A stretch of DNA of 64,000 nt from Holothuria scabra. Taxonomy: Eukaryota; Echinodermata; Holothuroidea; Aspidochirotida; Holothuriidae. Each line of letters starts with the position of its first letter. Position 1 is the stretch's first letter. A program made the translations under genes and the position numbers. Below, piece by piece: positions 60,601-61,207 of this stretch. The stretch covers positions 14,173,887 through 14,237,886 of the forward strand of contig CM074195.1 in NCBI GenBank assembly GCA_037179385.1, written 5' to 3'. The notes under the pieces were generated by a model that worked only from the letters and a program-made list of their open reading frames with translations, was not told the DNA's origin and ran no database searches.

Positions 60601-61207
60601 ACATGATGTGTCAAGACAGGAATAACCAACACTTTTTTATTTACTATTTATTTTTGACATGTTGAGAGAAGAAGCCTACTGTTTTTGTGTAGGTTTCAAA
60701 GTTCATTTTAGATCACCACGAAACCAAAACCTTTGTTAATATGATATCTCAAGTTCAGAGTGATCAACACTTTTCGTATTTAGGTACATATATTTGTCAT
60801 GTTGAAAGGAAGAAGCTTATTGTTTTGTTGGAGGTCAAAGGTCATTTAAAGTGAAAATTGAAAACCTTGTTAGCACAATATGTCAAGGTAGGAAATGACT
60901 GACACTTCATATTTAGTATGTATATGTATAGTTATATATTTGTGGCCATATTGAGTAGGAAAAATCTATCATTTTTGGTGGAGGTCAGGGGTCATTTGAG
61001 GTTATTAGCAGTGAAGTTGCAAAAACTGGCCAATATGGTTTGTAGTATGGGTATATAAAGATAGCAATGACTGCCACCTTTCACATATTGGCATATATAA
61101 AGAGACAACTTTATATCGTCTCCTGTTTCAGGTATCAGTCGTGTCAGAGGATATCACAGGGGCTGTAGGTCCTCCAGAAGAAAAGGAAAAGGCTGCCCTG
61201 GAAAGTG
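272..61207 (+). CDS. NEURL4: NEURL4 gene, internal 22 exons (partial at both ends)
   Basis: Twenty-two exons with GT/AG borders and matching phases join into about 1,161 codons with no stop. The product has one partial and five complete NHR domains. Recurring motifs are 'FH..xG', 'LFEV', 'WSGS(I/L)xxGVT', 'DRxGVxR..DGxLxxxxNG' and 'YAVVDLYG'. Six NHR repeats and no RING finger fit NEURL4 and not the E3 ligase Neuralized, which has two NHRs plus a RING. From family knowledge, NEURL4 is a centriolar/pericentriolar protein that partners HERC2 and CP110 and is linked to Notch signalling in flies. NHR folds mediate protein-protein contacts. Human NEURL4 is about 1,560 aa, so the N-terminus and C-terminal region are missing here. 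Introns run from 346 to 8,829 nt and are mostly repeats. Naming the first partial domain NHR1 is an inference from the count. Confidence 0.93.
624..1985 (+). other. NEURL4 intron 1
   Basis: This 1,362-nt intron is AT-rich. It holds a 3' SINE fragment near 1168-1267; I recognise nothing else. The open frames in it are short and lack homology signals. The acceptor has a T-rich tract ending 'atctttccag'. Confidence 0.6.
1168..1267 (+). repeat. 3' end of tRNA-derived SINE (copy S1)
   Basis: The tail 'ggttggaaactgggccgtaa' followed by 'aactctatct' and a (taac)n run matches the 3' half of the intact SINE at 39041-39273. The tRNA-like head is not recognisable, so this looks like a 5'-truncated copy in the same orientation as NEURL4. 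Confidence 0.6.
1986..2278 (+). CDS. NEURL4: NEURL4 exon 2: NHR1-NHR2 linker and start of NHR2
   Basis: The split glycine codon joins exon 1 in phase 1. The first ~55 residues form an acidic/serine linker ('[15 protein letters not shown]'). NHR2 then starts at '[14 protein letters not shown]' and runs to '[10 protein letters not shown]'. The donor 'gaa|gtaagt' is phase 0 at LFE|V, a position repeated in NHR5 and NHR6. A mobile element (A1) begins only 18 nt past the exon. Confidence 0.94.
2297..5312 (+). mobile_element. Tandem-repeat-cored element A1 (Helentron/pearl-like), split by a nested transposon
   Basis: The 5' end is a GGTTTC...GAAACC stem-loop, then 'atgcattcatgatggcg', TG-rich sequence and 'gtttgtgacactttgct'. 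About five ~145-bp units follow, each with 'aggtcaaaggtca'-type cores. The 3' end survives at about 5266-5312: ATCATCGAAACC, TC, the hairpin AATGCA-TTTT-TGCATT, then CTGGTT. A separate TIR transposon (3228-5260) is inserted 50 bp before that end. Without it and one 5-bp duplication, the tail matches A2 and A3 in length. Confidence 0.75.
3228..5260. mobile_element. 2,033-bp TIR transposon, non-autonomous, 5-bp TSD (AACAG)
   Basis: Both ends carry the 16-bp inverted repeat CAGGGAGCAATTTGTT, exact on the two strands. The host pentamer AACAG is present at 3223-3227 and again at 5261-5265. No transposase is seen; the open frames at 4907-5182 and nearby have no recognisable domain. The CAGGG terminus with a 5-bp target duplication recalls the hAT5-type group, but that assignment is a guess. 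The right half (about 4600-5260) keeps more CpG than the surrounding introns. Confidence 0.8.
5616..9322 (-). pseudogene. LINE ORF2 (APE endonuclease + reverse transcriptase), frameshifted
   Basis: The endonuclease part begins near 9322 ('[11 protein letters not shown]') and contains 'GGDFN' (~8900) and 'SDHAS' (~8640), standard APE-type motifs. The RT part contains 'NWRPITLLN' (~7740), motif A 'LDYEKAFD' (~7530), motif B '[10 protein letters not shown]' (~7350) and motif C 'YADD' (~7230). A cysteine-containing tail with 'TLSHLFWSC' lies at ~5900. The frame breaks near 9215, 8850, 7780, 7490, 7330 and 6213, and a TGA sits at 5871-5873. ORF2 would nick target DNA and copy the LINE RNA; this copy cannot do so intact. 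Overall length is about that of an L1-type ORF2. Confidence 0.88.
9766..10575 (-). CDS. LINE ORF1 protein (L1 ORF1p-like), intact 269 aa
   Basis: This is an uninterrupted frame starting '[16 protein letters not shown]'. Residues 1-50 are Ser/Arg/Thr-rich and look disordered. About 60-130 is a heptad-rich coiled coil ('[14 protein letters not shown]', '[14 protein letters not shown]'), expected to trimerise. About 135-200 is an RRM-like fold ('[12 protein letters not shown]'). The C-terminal domain has 'ERCHRDG', the counterpart of the E-R-A-H-R-x-G signature of L1 ORF1p, and ends '[12 protein letters not shown]'. L1 ORF1p packages LINE RNA into ribonucleoprotein. That it is open while ORF2 is broken could mean it is young, or could be chance. 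Confidence 0.85.
   Translation of the reverse strand: MPKSGSSQRGRPPLSQNVSTTRSDSRRQTPTLDDYTDFPRTQFRDEAHSEYGSNDDTWKTAIDSFQTSVQRSMEALQRSISKLEHDLGKVVEYQSKHVDDLESKMADANKECEELHEKVALLESSLESSFFEINKLERMSRRCNFRIVGIPVTEGEICEDLVKEKVLSLSGNDLDIKTERCHRDGRGFAGRPPHILVRCLSYQSKVFVMKRKRVSLEGQSFFIVDDLTKVDLAEKKKWATKVKDLYAAGVKLRFSGGKWRDAGGKPYAF
11108..11219 (+). CDS. NEURL4: NEURL4 exon 3: NHR2 middle
   Basis: The acceptor is 'ttttacag' and the donor 'acag|gtactg'. It encodes '[20 protein letters not shown]' and '[13 protein letters not shown]', the W-S-G-S and L-P-x-T-M-T segments of NHR2. It starts in phase 0, continuing LFE|V from exon 2, and ends in phase 1. It follows the longest intron (8,829 nt, elements A1 and LINE). 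Confidence 0.93.
11800..13453 (+). mobile_element. Tandem-repeat-cored element A2, complete
   Basis: The 5' GGTTTCGATGA...GAAAC stem-loop starts at 11800. It is followed by TG repeats, 'gtttgtgacactttgcc' and about nine ~145-bp units, most with the aggtcaaaggtca core or a one-base variant. A (TCTG)n tract lies at 13073-13137. The 3' end has ATCATTGAAACC, TC, hairpin AATGCA-TGTT-TGCATT and CTGGTT (13448-13453). No coding capacity. This is the cleanest uninterrupted copy of family A. Confidence 0.8.
14100..14188 (+). CDS. NEURL4: NEURL4 exon 4: NHR2 'SG-G-IL' segment
   Basis: The acceptor is 'tgtttacag' and the donor 'agg|gtaagg'. It encodes '[20 protein letters not shown]' and ends 'LSLFELR', the stretch between T-W-I-x-S-G and D-R-x-G in other NHRs. 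Start and end phases fit exons 3 and 5. Confidence 0.92.
14338..15703. mobile_element. hAT-type non-autonomous transposon, 1,366 bp, 8-bp TSD
   Basis: The termini are CAGTGGTGTAGCC on the left and ACTACGCCACTG on the right (imperfect TIR). The octamer GTTCCTGA is repeated exactly at 14330-14337 and 15704-15711. An 8-bp duplication with CAGTGGCGTAGC-like ends is typical of hAT elements. Inside are poly-G/poly-C stretches near both ends, A-rich runs, and a duplicated block (about 15180-15285 and 15505-15612). No transposase is seen. It sits 149 nt downstream of exon 4. Confidence 0.85.
15967..18066 (+). mobile_element. Tandem-repeat-cored element C1 (array of ~156-bp units)
   Basis: It starts with the stem-loop GGTTCCTTGC-ggta-GCAAAGGAACC, then 'tatgtagtcaggttggcg', (TG)n and 'gtttgtgacacttgcttg'. 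About thirteen 154-158 bp units follow, each with GATATC and, in most, 'gaggtcaaaggtcatttgag' followed by 'gtcaccagcggtaaaattgc'. Adjacent units are very similar, suggesting recent amplification or conversion. No 3' terminus is recognised; the array fades at about 18066, and element B2 starts 78 bp later. Confidence 0.75.
18144..18793 (+). mobile_element. Tandem-repeat-cored element B2, compact and complete
   Basis: The 5' stem-loop is GATTCCTTGCC (18144-18154) with GGCAAGGAATC (18162-18172). Then come (TG)n, 'gtttgtgacacttgcttg' and about three units with DR1 cores. GGCAAGGAATC recurs at 18759-18769, followed by a hairpin remnant and CTGGTT (18788-18793). This 650-bp copy shows the minimal element. 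It ends 116 bp before exon 5. Confidence 0.8.
18910..19050 (+). CDS. NEURL4: NEURL4 exon 5: NHR2 C-terminal part
   Basis: 47 codons, phase 0 on both sides: '[20 protein letters not shown]' followed by '[10 protein letters not shown]' and '[13 protein letters not shown]'. It carries the D-R-x-G, N-G-x-D-x-G and V-D-L-Y-G signatures. The donor is 'aag|gtagag'. The next exon continues with 'VSIV', as in other NHR ends. Confidence 0.94.
19051..21604 (+). other. NEURL4 intron 5, no recognised gene
   Basis: 2,554 nt, AT-rich. A lone 'aaggtcaaaggtca' lies at about 19307, outside any array. A short (TA)n tract is near 19462. Open frames on both strands are short and show no domain. The acceptor is 'tttcttactag'. 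Confidence 0.5.
21605..21719 (+). CDS. NEURL4: NEURL4 exon 6: end of NHR2 and linker
   Basis: It starts '[10 protein letters not shown]', closing NHR2, then runs into a basic helical linker '[20 protein letters not shown]'. The donor is 'gag|gtgagt', phase 1. The intron that follows is the shortest in the gene (346 nt). Confidence 0.9.
22066..22162 (+). CDS. NEURL4: NEURL4 exon 7: start of NHR3
   Basis: The acceptor is 'cttttgaag' after a T-rich tract. It encodes '[20 protein letters not shown]' and then '[11 protein letters not shown]'. 'FHPICGTNA' is the F-H-x-x-x-G-x-N start of an NHR. The donor 'cag|gtgagg' is phase 2, splitting a serine codon. Confidence 0.88.
22911..23059 (+). repeat. 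Two-copy direct repeat, 91-bp period
   Basis: The block 'ggcat...gactagcaatccaa' plus 'gggttgccaggtgaaatcct' appears at about 22911-22967 and again at 23002-23059 with few differences. It lies in intron 7. No function is evident. Confidence 0.7.
23256..24200 (+). mobile_element. Tandem-repeat-cored element A6 (diverged) with inserted cassette
   Basis: A family-A-like 5' end (GGTTTTGATGAATAAAGAAACC at 23256) is followed by a ~235-bp cassette (23312-23545) that is also found inside element B3. The TG tract and 'gtttgtgacac' then lead into three or four diverged ~150-bp units up to about 24130. No clear 3' terminus; possibly decayed near 24200. Confidence 0.6.
23312..23545. repeat. Shared ~235-bp cassette (copy in A6)
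   Basis: It begins 'ataaacgatgccttacc' and ends 'gtaaggcattgagt', giving short inverted ends (ATGCCTTAC / GTAAGGCAT). The middle contains 'cacgcggagctc' and 'ggcgtagctac'. A diverged copy lies at 30702-30930 at the same place in another family. It is GC-richer than its surroundings. Confidence 0.65.
24200..25164 (+). other. Rest of NEURL4 intron 7, no recognised gene
   Basis: About 960 nt of AT-rich sequence without a repeat or coding signal that I recognise. It ends in 'ttttgtctttaacag', the exon 8 acceptor. Confidence 0.5.
25165..25313 (+). CDS. NEURL4: NEURL4 exon 8: NHR3 middle, divergent
   Basis: It joins exon 7 in phase 2 to give '[18 protein letters not shown]', '[12 protein letters not shown]' and '[13 protein letters not shown]'. 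F-F-E-F replaces L-F-E-V, and the W-S-G-S motif is missing ('[11 protein letters not shown]'). There is no intron at the LFE|V position here. The donor is 'atag|gtgaga', phase 1. Confidence 0.88.
25314..26170 (+). other. NEURL4 intron 8, left part
   Basis: About 860 nt of AT-rich sequence upstream of element A3, with no gene or repeat that I recognise. The open frame at 25565-25798 shows no domain. Confidence 0.45.
26177..28831 (+). mobile_element. Tandem-repeat-cored element A3, interrupted by ~1 kb
   Basis: The 5' GGTTTCGATGAT stem-loop, 'gcaatcatgatggcg', (TG)n and 'gtttgtgacactttgct' lead to about nine ~145-bp units (26290-27490), many with the DR1 core. From about 27493 to 28505 the sequence is unrelated. 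The last units and the family tail then resume: ATCATCGAAACC, TC, a hairpin with one mismatch, and CTGGTT (28826-28831). The interruption is probably a nested insertion, but I found no inverted ends or duplication for it. Confidence 0.72.
28832..29980 (+). other. NEURL4 intron 8, right part
   Basis: Unique AT-rich sequence with one strong foldback (29350-29439). Nothing else recognised. The acceptor is 'tgttcttaccag'. Confidence 0.45.
29350..29439. repeat. Foldback with perfect 21-bp arms
   Basis: The arms at 29350-29370 and 29419-29439 are exact reverse complements (core 'catttatctaactggc'), separated by 48 nt. A second short pairing (gtcac/gtgac) lies inside. The 90-nt hairpin resembles a small palindromic MITE; a microRNA-like precursor is possible but unsupported. 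Confidence 0.8.
29981..30099 (+). CDS. NEURL4: NEURL4 exon 9: NHR3 'W-x-L' segment
   Basis: It encodes '[20 protein letters not shown]' and ends 'YAQGLSNIK'. The W-Y-L-K-G-T-S stretch takes the place of T-W-I-L-S-G-S. The donor 'aag|gtaagg' is phase 0, just before the D-R-x-G block, as in NHR2. Confidence 0.87.
30638..32146 (+). mobile_element. Tandem-repeat-cored element B3, abutting the exon 10 acceptor
   Basis: The 5' GATTCCTTGCC/GGCAAGGAATC stem-loop starts at 30638. A shared cassette (30702-30930) is followed by TG tracts, 'gtttgtgacactgcttg' and about seven ~155-bp units with DR1 cores. The 3' GGCAAGGAATC is at 32112-32122, followed by a decayed hairpin and TTTGGTT. The element ends about 15 nt before exon 10, so the 3' splice-site region of intron 9 is largely element-derived. 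Confidence 0.78.
30702..30930. repeat. Shared ~235-bp cassette (copy in B3)
   Basis: It opens 'gtaaacgataccttgcca' and closes 'cagtaaggcattgaat'. It shares 'cgcacgtctttcctcgctca' and 'aaaattcggacactgcaatg' with the copy at 23312-23545. Both lie in the TG-rich zone just inside an element's 5' end. Confidence 0.65.
32162..32324 (+). CDS. NEURL4: NEURL4 exon 10: NHR3 C-terminal part
   Basis: It encodes '[20 protein letters not shown]' and '[11 protein letters not shown]', a standard D-R-x-G and N-G-x-x-x-G block. The end is unusual: '[17 protein letters not shown]' stands where V-D-L-Y-G is expected. The acceptor 'cttcctttgcag' directly follows element B3. The donor is 'gatg|gtgaga', phase 1. 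Confidence 0.9.
32587..32790 (+). repeat. Two decayed upstream copies of the exon 11 start and its acceptor
   Basis: The segment covering the exon 11 acceptor ('caaactag') and its first ~80 nt is present three times, with acceptor AG at 32592-32593, 32692-32693 and 32789-32790 (periods 100 and 97). Only the third copy continues into the full exon. Copy 2 reads in frame for about 27 codons, then meets TAA. The C/T-rich ends of copies 1 and 2 supply the pyrimidine tracts for the next copy. Confidence 0.85.
32791..33042 (+). CDS. NEURL4: NEURL4 exon 11: linker and first half of NHR4
   Basis: It joins exon 10 as '[17 protein letters not shown]'. NHR4 starts at '[20 protein letters not shown]' and runs through '[17 protein letters not shown]' to 'YRWSGSLVL'. 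The LFE|V intron is absent here, so the exon is long (252 nt). The donor is 'ttag|gtgagt', phase 1. Confidence 0.92.
33101..33335 (-). repeat. tRNA-derived SINE, antisense (copy S2)
   Basis: On the minus strand it reads from a diverged tRNA-like head near 33335 through 'ggaaccaggactgccattgt' to the tail '...ccgtaaaattccatctaact' at 33101. It is the same family as 39041-39273, more diverged. Confidence 0.65.
33557..36644 (+). mobile_element. Candidate tandem-repeat-cored element E
   Basis: A 5' stem-loop TATCTCATC...GATGAGATA (33557-33587) is followed by (TG)n tracts to 34018 and by repeat units with DR1 cores. At about 34453 four half-sites stand in a row. GCGATGAGATA (36634-36644) is the exact inverted copy of TATCTCATCGC, where the 3' end of such an element would carry it. 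The 3' hairpin and CTGGTT are not clear. The interior after ~34830 is CpG-rich and may include another insertion. Confidence 0.45.
35667..35938. repeat. Long imperfect inverted repeat, ~75-bp arms
   Basis: 35667-35741 and 35864-35938 are reverse complements with a handful of mismatches; 'gcgaatcctagcccgtggca' is exact in both. The spacer is 122 nt. It sits in a CpG-rich tract (about 34800-36140) unlike the rest of the introns. It could be a foldback element or the core of a larger transposon. Confidence 0.8.
36917..36995 (+). CDS. NEURL4: NEURL4 exon 12: NHR4 'GVT...TW' segment
   Basis: It encodes '[20 protein letters not shown]' then 'AHTWIL', the classic G-V-T, L-P-x-T and T-W-I-L elements. 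At 79 nt it is one of the two shortest exons. It enters in phase 1 and leaves in phase 2. The acceptor is 'aatacacag' and the donor 'aaa|gtaaga'. Confidence 0.92.
37483..38168 (+). repeat. 76-bp satellite, 9 near-identical copies
   Basis: The unit begins 'ggaattcaggtgatgtgtgt' and includes 'atgccatccactttcaaatg'. Starts recur every 76 bp (37491, 37567, 37643 and so on to 38099, measured at 'caggtgatgt'). Copies differ by only one or a few bases, so expansion is recent. It lies in intron 12 and ends ~300 bp before exon 13. Confidence 0.95.
38467..38636 (+). CDS. NEURL4: NEURL4 exon 13: NHR4 C-terminal part
   Basis: It encodes '[20 protein letters not shown]', '[19 protein letters not shown]' and 'VDVPE'. 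The R-I-G-V and D-G-x-x-x-V blocks are present, but the usual N-G-x-D-x-G is replaced by 'DGEEKYQAF'. The acceptor is 'atttccacag'; the donor 'gaag|gtgaat' is phase 1. Confidence 0.92.
38637..39840 (+). other. NEURL4 intron 13
   Basis: 1,204 nt holding the intact SINE S3 (39041-39273) with its target duplications. No other feature recognised. The acceptor is 'cttttttattgcag'. Confidence 0.5.
39041..39273 (+). repeat. tRNA-derived SINE, intact, 18-bp TSD (copy S3)
   Basis: 'ACTGCATGATTTAAATGG' at 39023-39040 recurs exactly at 39274-39291. The head is tRNA-like: A box GGTCCAACGG and a B-box-like GGTTCGCTTTCC (~39084). The body includes 'caaagactct', 'gcataagcaatggagtaggg' and 'ggttggaaactgggcc', and ends 'ctatctaactaaata'. 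The perfect duplication indicates recent LINE-assisted insertion. Same strand as NEURL4. Confidence 0.9.
39841..40002 (+). CDS. NEURL4: NEURL4 exon 14: end of NHR4 and Ser-rich linker
   Basis: It completes '[20 protein letters not shown]' (Y-G-I-F-D-L-Y-G) and continues into a Ser/Asp/Pro-rich linker ('[16 protein letters not shown]'). The donor is 'ttag|gttagt', phase 1. Confidence 0.93.
40440..40585 (+). CDS. NEURL4: NEURL4 exon 15: start of NHR5
   Basis: It encodes '[20 protein letters not shown]', '[17 protein letters not shown]' and 'RPGELFE', a canonical NHR N-terminal half (F-H, A-x-R, F-S-x-K-P-I). The donor 'gag|gtaaga' is phase 0 at LFE|V. The preceding intron is short (437 nt). 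Confidence 0.95.
40823..42518 (+). mobile_element. Tandem-repeat-cored element B4, with best-preserved 3' hairpin
   Basis: It starts GATTCCTTGCTG...AGGGAATC. About three ~150-bp units run to 41390. A stretch of about 1 kb without repeat units follows, beginning with a palindrome. The tail is GGCAAGGAATC (42484-42494), AC, a perfect hairpin AAAGCC-GAGT-GGCTTT (42497-42512), then CTGGTT (42513-42518). The non-repeat interior may be a nested insertion. Confidence 0.72.
41441..41464. repeat. Perfect 24-bp palindrome
   Basis: CTCTTTATACAT and its exact reverse complement ATGTATAAAGAG abut with no spacer. It lies at the edge of the non-repeat interior of B4 and may mark an insertion border or be chance. 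Confidence 0.8.
42883..43113 (+). CDS. NEURL4: NEURL4 exon 16: NHR5 middle
   Basis: 77 codons, phase 0 both sides: '[20 protein letters not shown]', '[17 protein letters not shown]' and '[10 protein letters not shown]'. It carries W-S-G-S-L and E-G-L-W-V-M-Q-G, a variant of T-W-I-M-S-G. Relative to NHR2 it merges two exons into one. The donor is 'agt|gtaagt'. Confidence 0.94.
43114..45650 (+). other. NEURL4 intron 16, left part
   Basis: A G-rich region at 43150-43420 and a short telomere-like run (ccctaaccctaaccct, ~43126) come first. Unremarkable AT-rich sequence follows to 45070, then a hAT-like fragment from 45075. No gene recognised on either strand. Confidence 0.45.
45075..45530. mobile_element. 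Decayed hAT-like fragment
   Basis: It starts CAGTGGCGTAGCCACAGGG, like the terminus of the 1,366-bp hAT at 14338. Downstream, 'ggtggggtccagggg' and similar G/C-run blocks repeat (45410-45490), a texture common in such elements. No right terminus or target duplication was found, so the limits are uncertain. Confidence 0.4.
45663..47253 (+). mobile_element. Tandem-repeat-cored element A4, complete
   Basis: The 5' GGTTTCGATGAAAAGAGAAACC stem-loop, 'atgcattcatgatggcg', (TG)n and 'gtttgtgacactttgct' lead to about nine ~145-bp units, six with a perfect DR1 core. The tail is ATCATCGAAACC (47218-47229), TC, AATGCA-TTTT-TGCATT, CTGGTT (47248-47253). It lies in intron 16. Confidence 0.82.
47254..48128 (+). 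other. NEURL4 intron 16, right part
   Basis: A C-rich/G-rich patch (47580-47755) is bounded by 'cagtgctgtccc' and 'gcactgccactg', perhaps a small hAT-like MITE, but no target duplication is visible. The rest is AT-rich, ending in the acceptor 'tttatgacag'. The minus-strand open frame at 47665-48171 covers exon 17 antisense and is not coding. Confidence 0.4.
48129..48227 (+). CDS. NEURL4: NEURL4 exon 17: NHR5 'NG-D-G' segment
   Basis: 33 codons, phase 0 both sides: '[20 protein letters not shown]' then '[13 protein letters not shown]'. The N-G-x-D-x-G-x-A hallmark is intact. The acceptor 'ttctttatgacag' follows a poly-T run; the donor is 'aag|gtcagt'. Confidence 0.93.
48228..49450 (+). other. 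NEURL4 intron 17, left part
   Basis: AT-rich. At 48724-48788 the palindromic motif GTTACATGTAAC and variants recur three times in a ~24-bp rhythm. Otherwise nothing recognised until the SINE at 49457. Confidence 0.45.
49457..49668 (+). repeat. tRNA-derived SINE (copy S4) next to the exon 18 acceptor
   Basis: Tail and body match the S3 SINE ('ggaacctactgacattgtgc', 'gggctgtaaaactccatcta'). The flanks 'ttatctgatattt' (left) and 'ttatctgatgttt' (right, 49670-49682) form a target duplication with one mismatch. The element ends ~25 nt before exon 18, so the intron 3' end is duplicated host sequence plus SINE tail. Confidence 0.72.
49693..49827 (+). CDS. NEURL4: NEURL4 exon 18: end of NHR5 and acidic linker
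   Basis: 45 codons, phase 0 both sides: '[20 protein letters not shown]', then '[13 protein letters not shown]' and 'EEIDKE'. V-Y-A-V-L-D-L-Y-G closes NHR5. The acceptor 'tgtttgttctcag' follows SINE S4 closely; the donor is 'gag|gtagac'. Confidence 0.93.
50088..52598 (+). mobile_element. Tandem-repeat-cored element A5, largest complete copy (2.5 kb)
   Basis: The 5' GGTTTCGATGATAAGAGAAACC stem-loop, (TG)n and 'gtttgtgacactttgct' are followed by an array in two styles. 50200-51000 has units with 'aaacactttacatttaact'; 51000-52400 has ordinary family-A units. The tail is ATCATCGAAACC, TC, AATGCA-TTTT-TGCATT, CTGGTT (52593-52598). DR1 cores are fewer than in A4, with many one-base variants. Confidence 0.8.
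53020..53230 (+). repeat. tRNA-derived SINE, diverged (copy S5)
   Basis: The tRNA-like head has an A box GGTACAGTGG (~53032) and B-box-like GGTTTGATTTCC (~53082). The body words 'ccaagtcatac', 'atggaac' and 'aataagcaatgtagtaggga' match S3. The 3' tail is degraded. Confidence 0.65.
54230..54390 (-). pseudogene. Non-LTR reverse transcriptase fragment
   Basis: Minus-strand translation gives '[18 protein letters not shown]' followed by 'TSDI', the RT motif B region (G-x-P-Q-G-x-x-L-x-P-x-L-F). After a one-base frameshift at a 7-bp T run (~54280) it reads 'DGTALIG', a decayed counterpart of A-D-D-T-A-x-x-G (motif C). It is unlike the L1 ORF2 in intron 2 and closer in style to CR1/L2/Rex-type RTs. 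Limits are not defined. Confidence 0.6.
55507..55671 (+). CDS. NEURL4: NEURL4 exon 19: start of NHR6
   Basis: 55 codons, phase 0 both sides: '[20 protein letters not shown]', '[17 protein letters not shown]' and 'RQQLFE'. It is a canonical NHR N-terminal half with F-H, A-x-R-like A-K-R and F-S-x-K-P-L. The donor 'gag|gtaagt' is at LFE|V as in NHR2 and NHR5. Confidence 0.95.
55672..56669 (+). other. NEURL4 intron 19
   Basis: 998 nt, AT-rich, with (TATA)n-like sequence near 56210-56310. I see no element or gene. Confidence 0.5.
56670..56828 (+). CDS. NEURL4: NEURL4 exon 20: NHR6 middle
   Basis: 53 codons, phase 0 both sides: '[20 protein letters not shown]', '[20 protein letters not shown]'. 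W-T-S-S replaces W-S-G-S, and T-W-I-V is intact. The acceptor is 'ctcaaaacag' and the donor 'aag|gtaagg'. Confidence 0.94.
57136..57318 (-). repeat. SINE 3' end amplified in tandem (copy S6)
   Basis: The SINE tail, read on +, 'ggagttttatggcccagttt' is repeated about five times with a ~32-bp period, starting from 'gttagatggagttttacggc'. Only the 3' end of the SINE is amplified. Element C2 begins just after it. Confidence 0.75.
57327..57840 (+). mobile_element. Tandem-repeat-cored element C2 (short)
   Basis: It begins GGTTCGAACC, then 'tatgtagccaggttggcg' and (TG)n, like C1. The 'gtttgtgacacttgctt' module is reduced to 'gggacacttgctt'. About three units follow, two with perfect DR1 cores. No 3' terminus recognised. 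Confidence 0.6.
57841..59068 (+). other. NEURL4 intron 20, right part
   Basis: About 1.2 kb of AT-rich sequence with no feature that I recognise. It ends in 'cctttttaaacacag', the exon 21 acceptor. Confidence 0.45.
59069..59248 (+). CDS. NEURL4: NEURL4 exon 21: NHR6 C-terminal part
   Basis: 60 codons, phase 0 both sides: '[20 protein letters not shown]', '[15 protein letters not shown]' and '[13 protein letters not shown]'. 'DKQDMG' takes the place of N-G-x-D-x-G. V-D-L-Y-G is intact. The donor is 'cag|gtatga'. Confidence 0.95.
59361..60520 (+). repeat. 40-bp minisatellite, 29 copies
   Basis: The unit is 'gagattagttgaacaggtgc' plus 'tgtgcttggagggatgcgta'. The array keeps an exact 40-bp period over 1,160 bp. 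Variants (gaacaggtgc, gagcaggcgc, tagcagacgc) recur in blocks, suggesting duplication of multi-unit segments. It lies in intron 21 and runs straight into element D1. Confidence 0.95.
60525..61100 (+). mobile_element. Tandem-repeat-cored element D1 (B-like), reaching the exon 22 acceptor
   Basis: It begins ATTCCTTG...GGCAAGGAATC (60525-60552), then TG-containing sequence and about four diverged ~150-bp units, one with a perfect DR1 core at about 60830. No 3' terminus is recognised. Unit-like sequence continues to about 61100, ~30 nt from exon 22. Confidence 0.6.
61132..61207 (+). CDS. NEURL4: NEURL4 exon 22: end of NHR6 and linker
   Basis: It starts '[13 protein letters not shown]', the usual V-x-V after V-D-L-Y-G, then '[12 protein letters not shown]'. 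The acceptor is 'tcctgtttcag'; the donor 'agtg|gtcagt' is phase 1. If the donor is not used, the frame meets TAG at 61213-61215, three codons on. NEURL4 proteins continue well past NHR6, so splicing to an exon beyond the window is more likely. Confidence 0.85.

Noticed and set aside
2297..61100. CRISPR-like interpretation of the regular arrays
   Set aside because: Units are ~145-157 bp, diverged along their whole length, and in a eukaryotic gene; there is no short conserved repeat with unique spacers.
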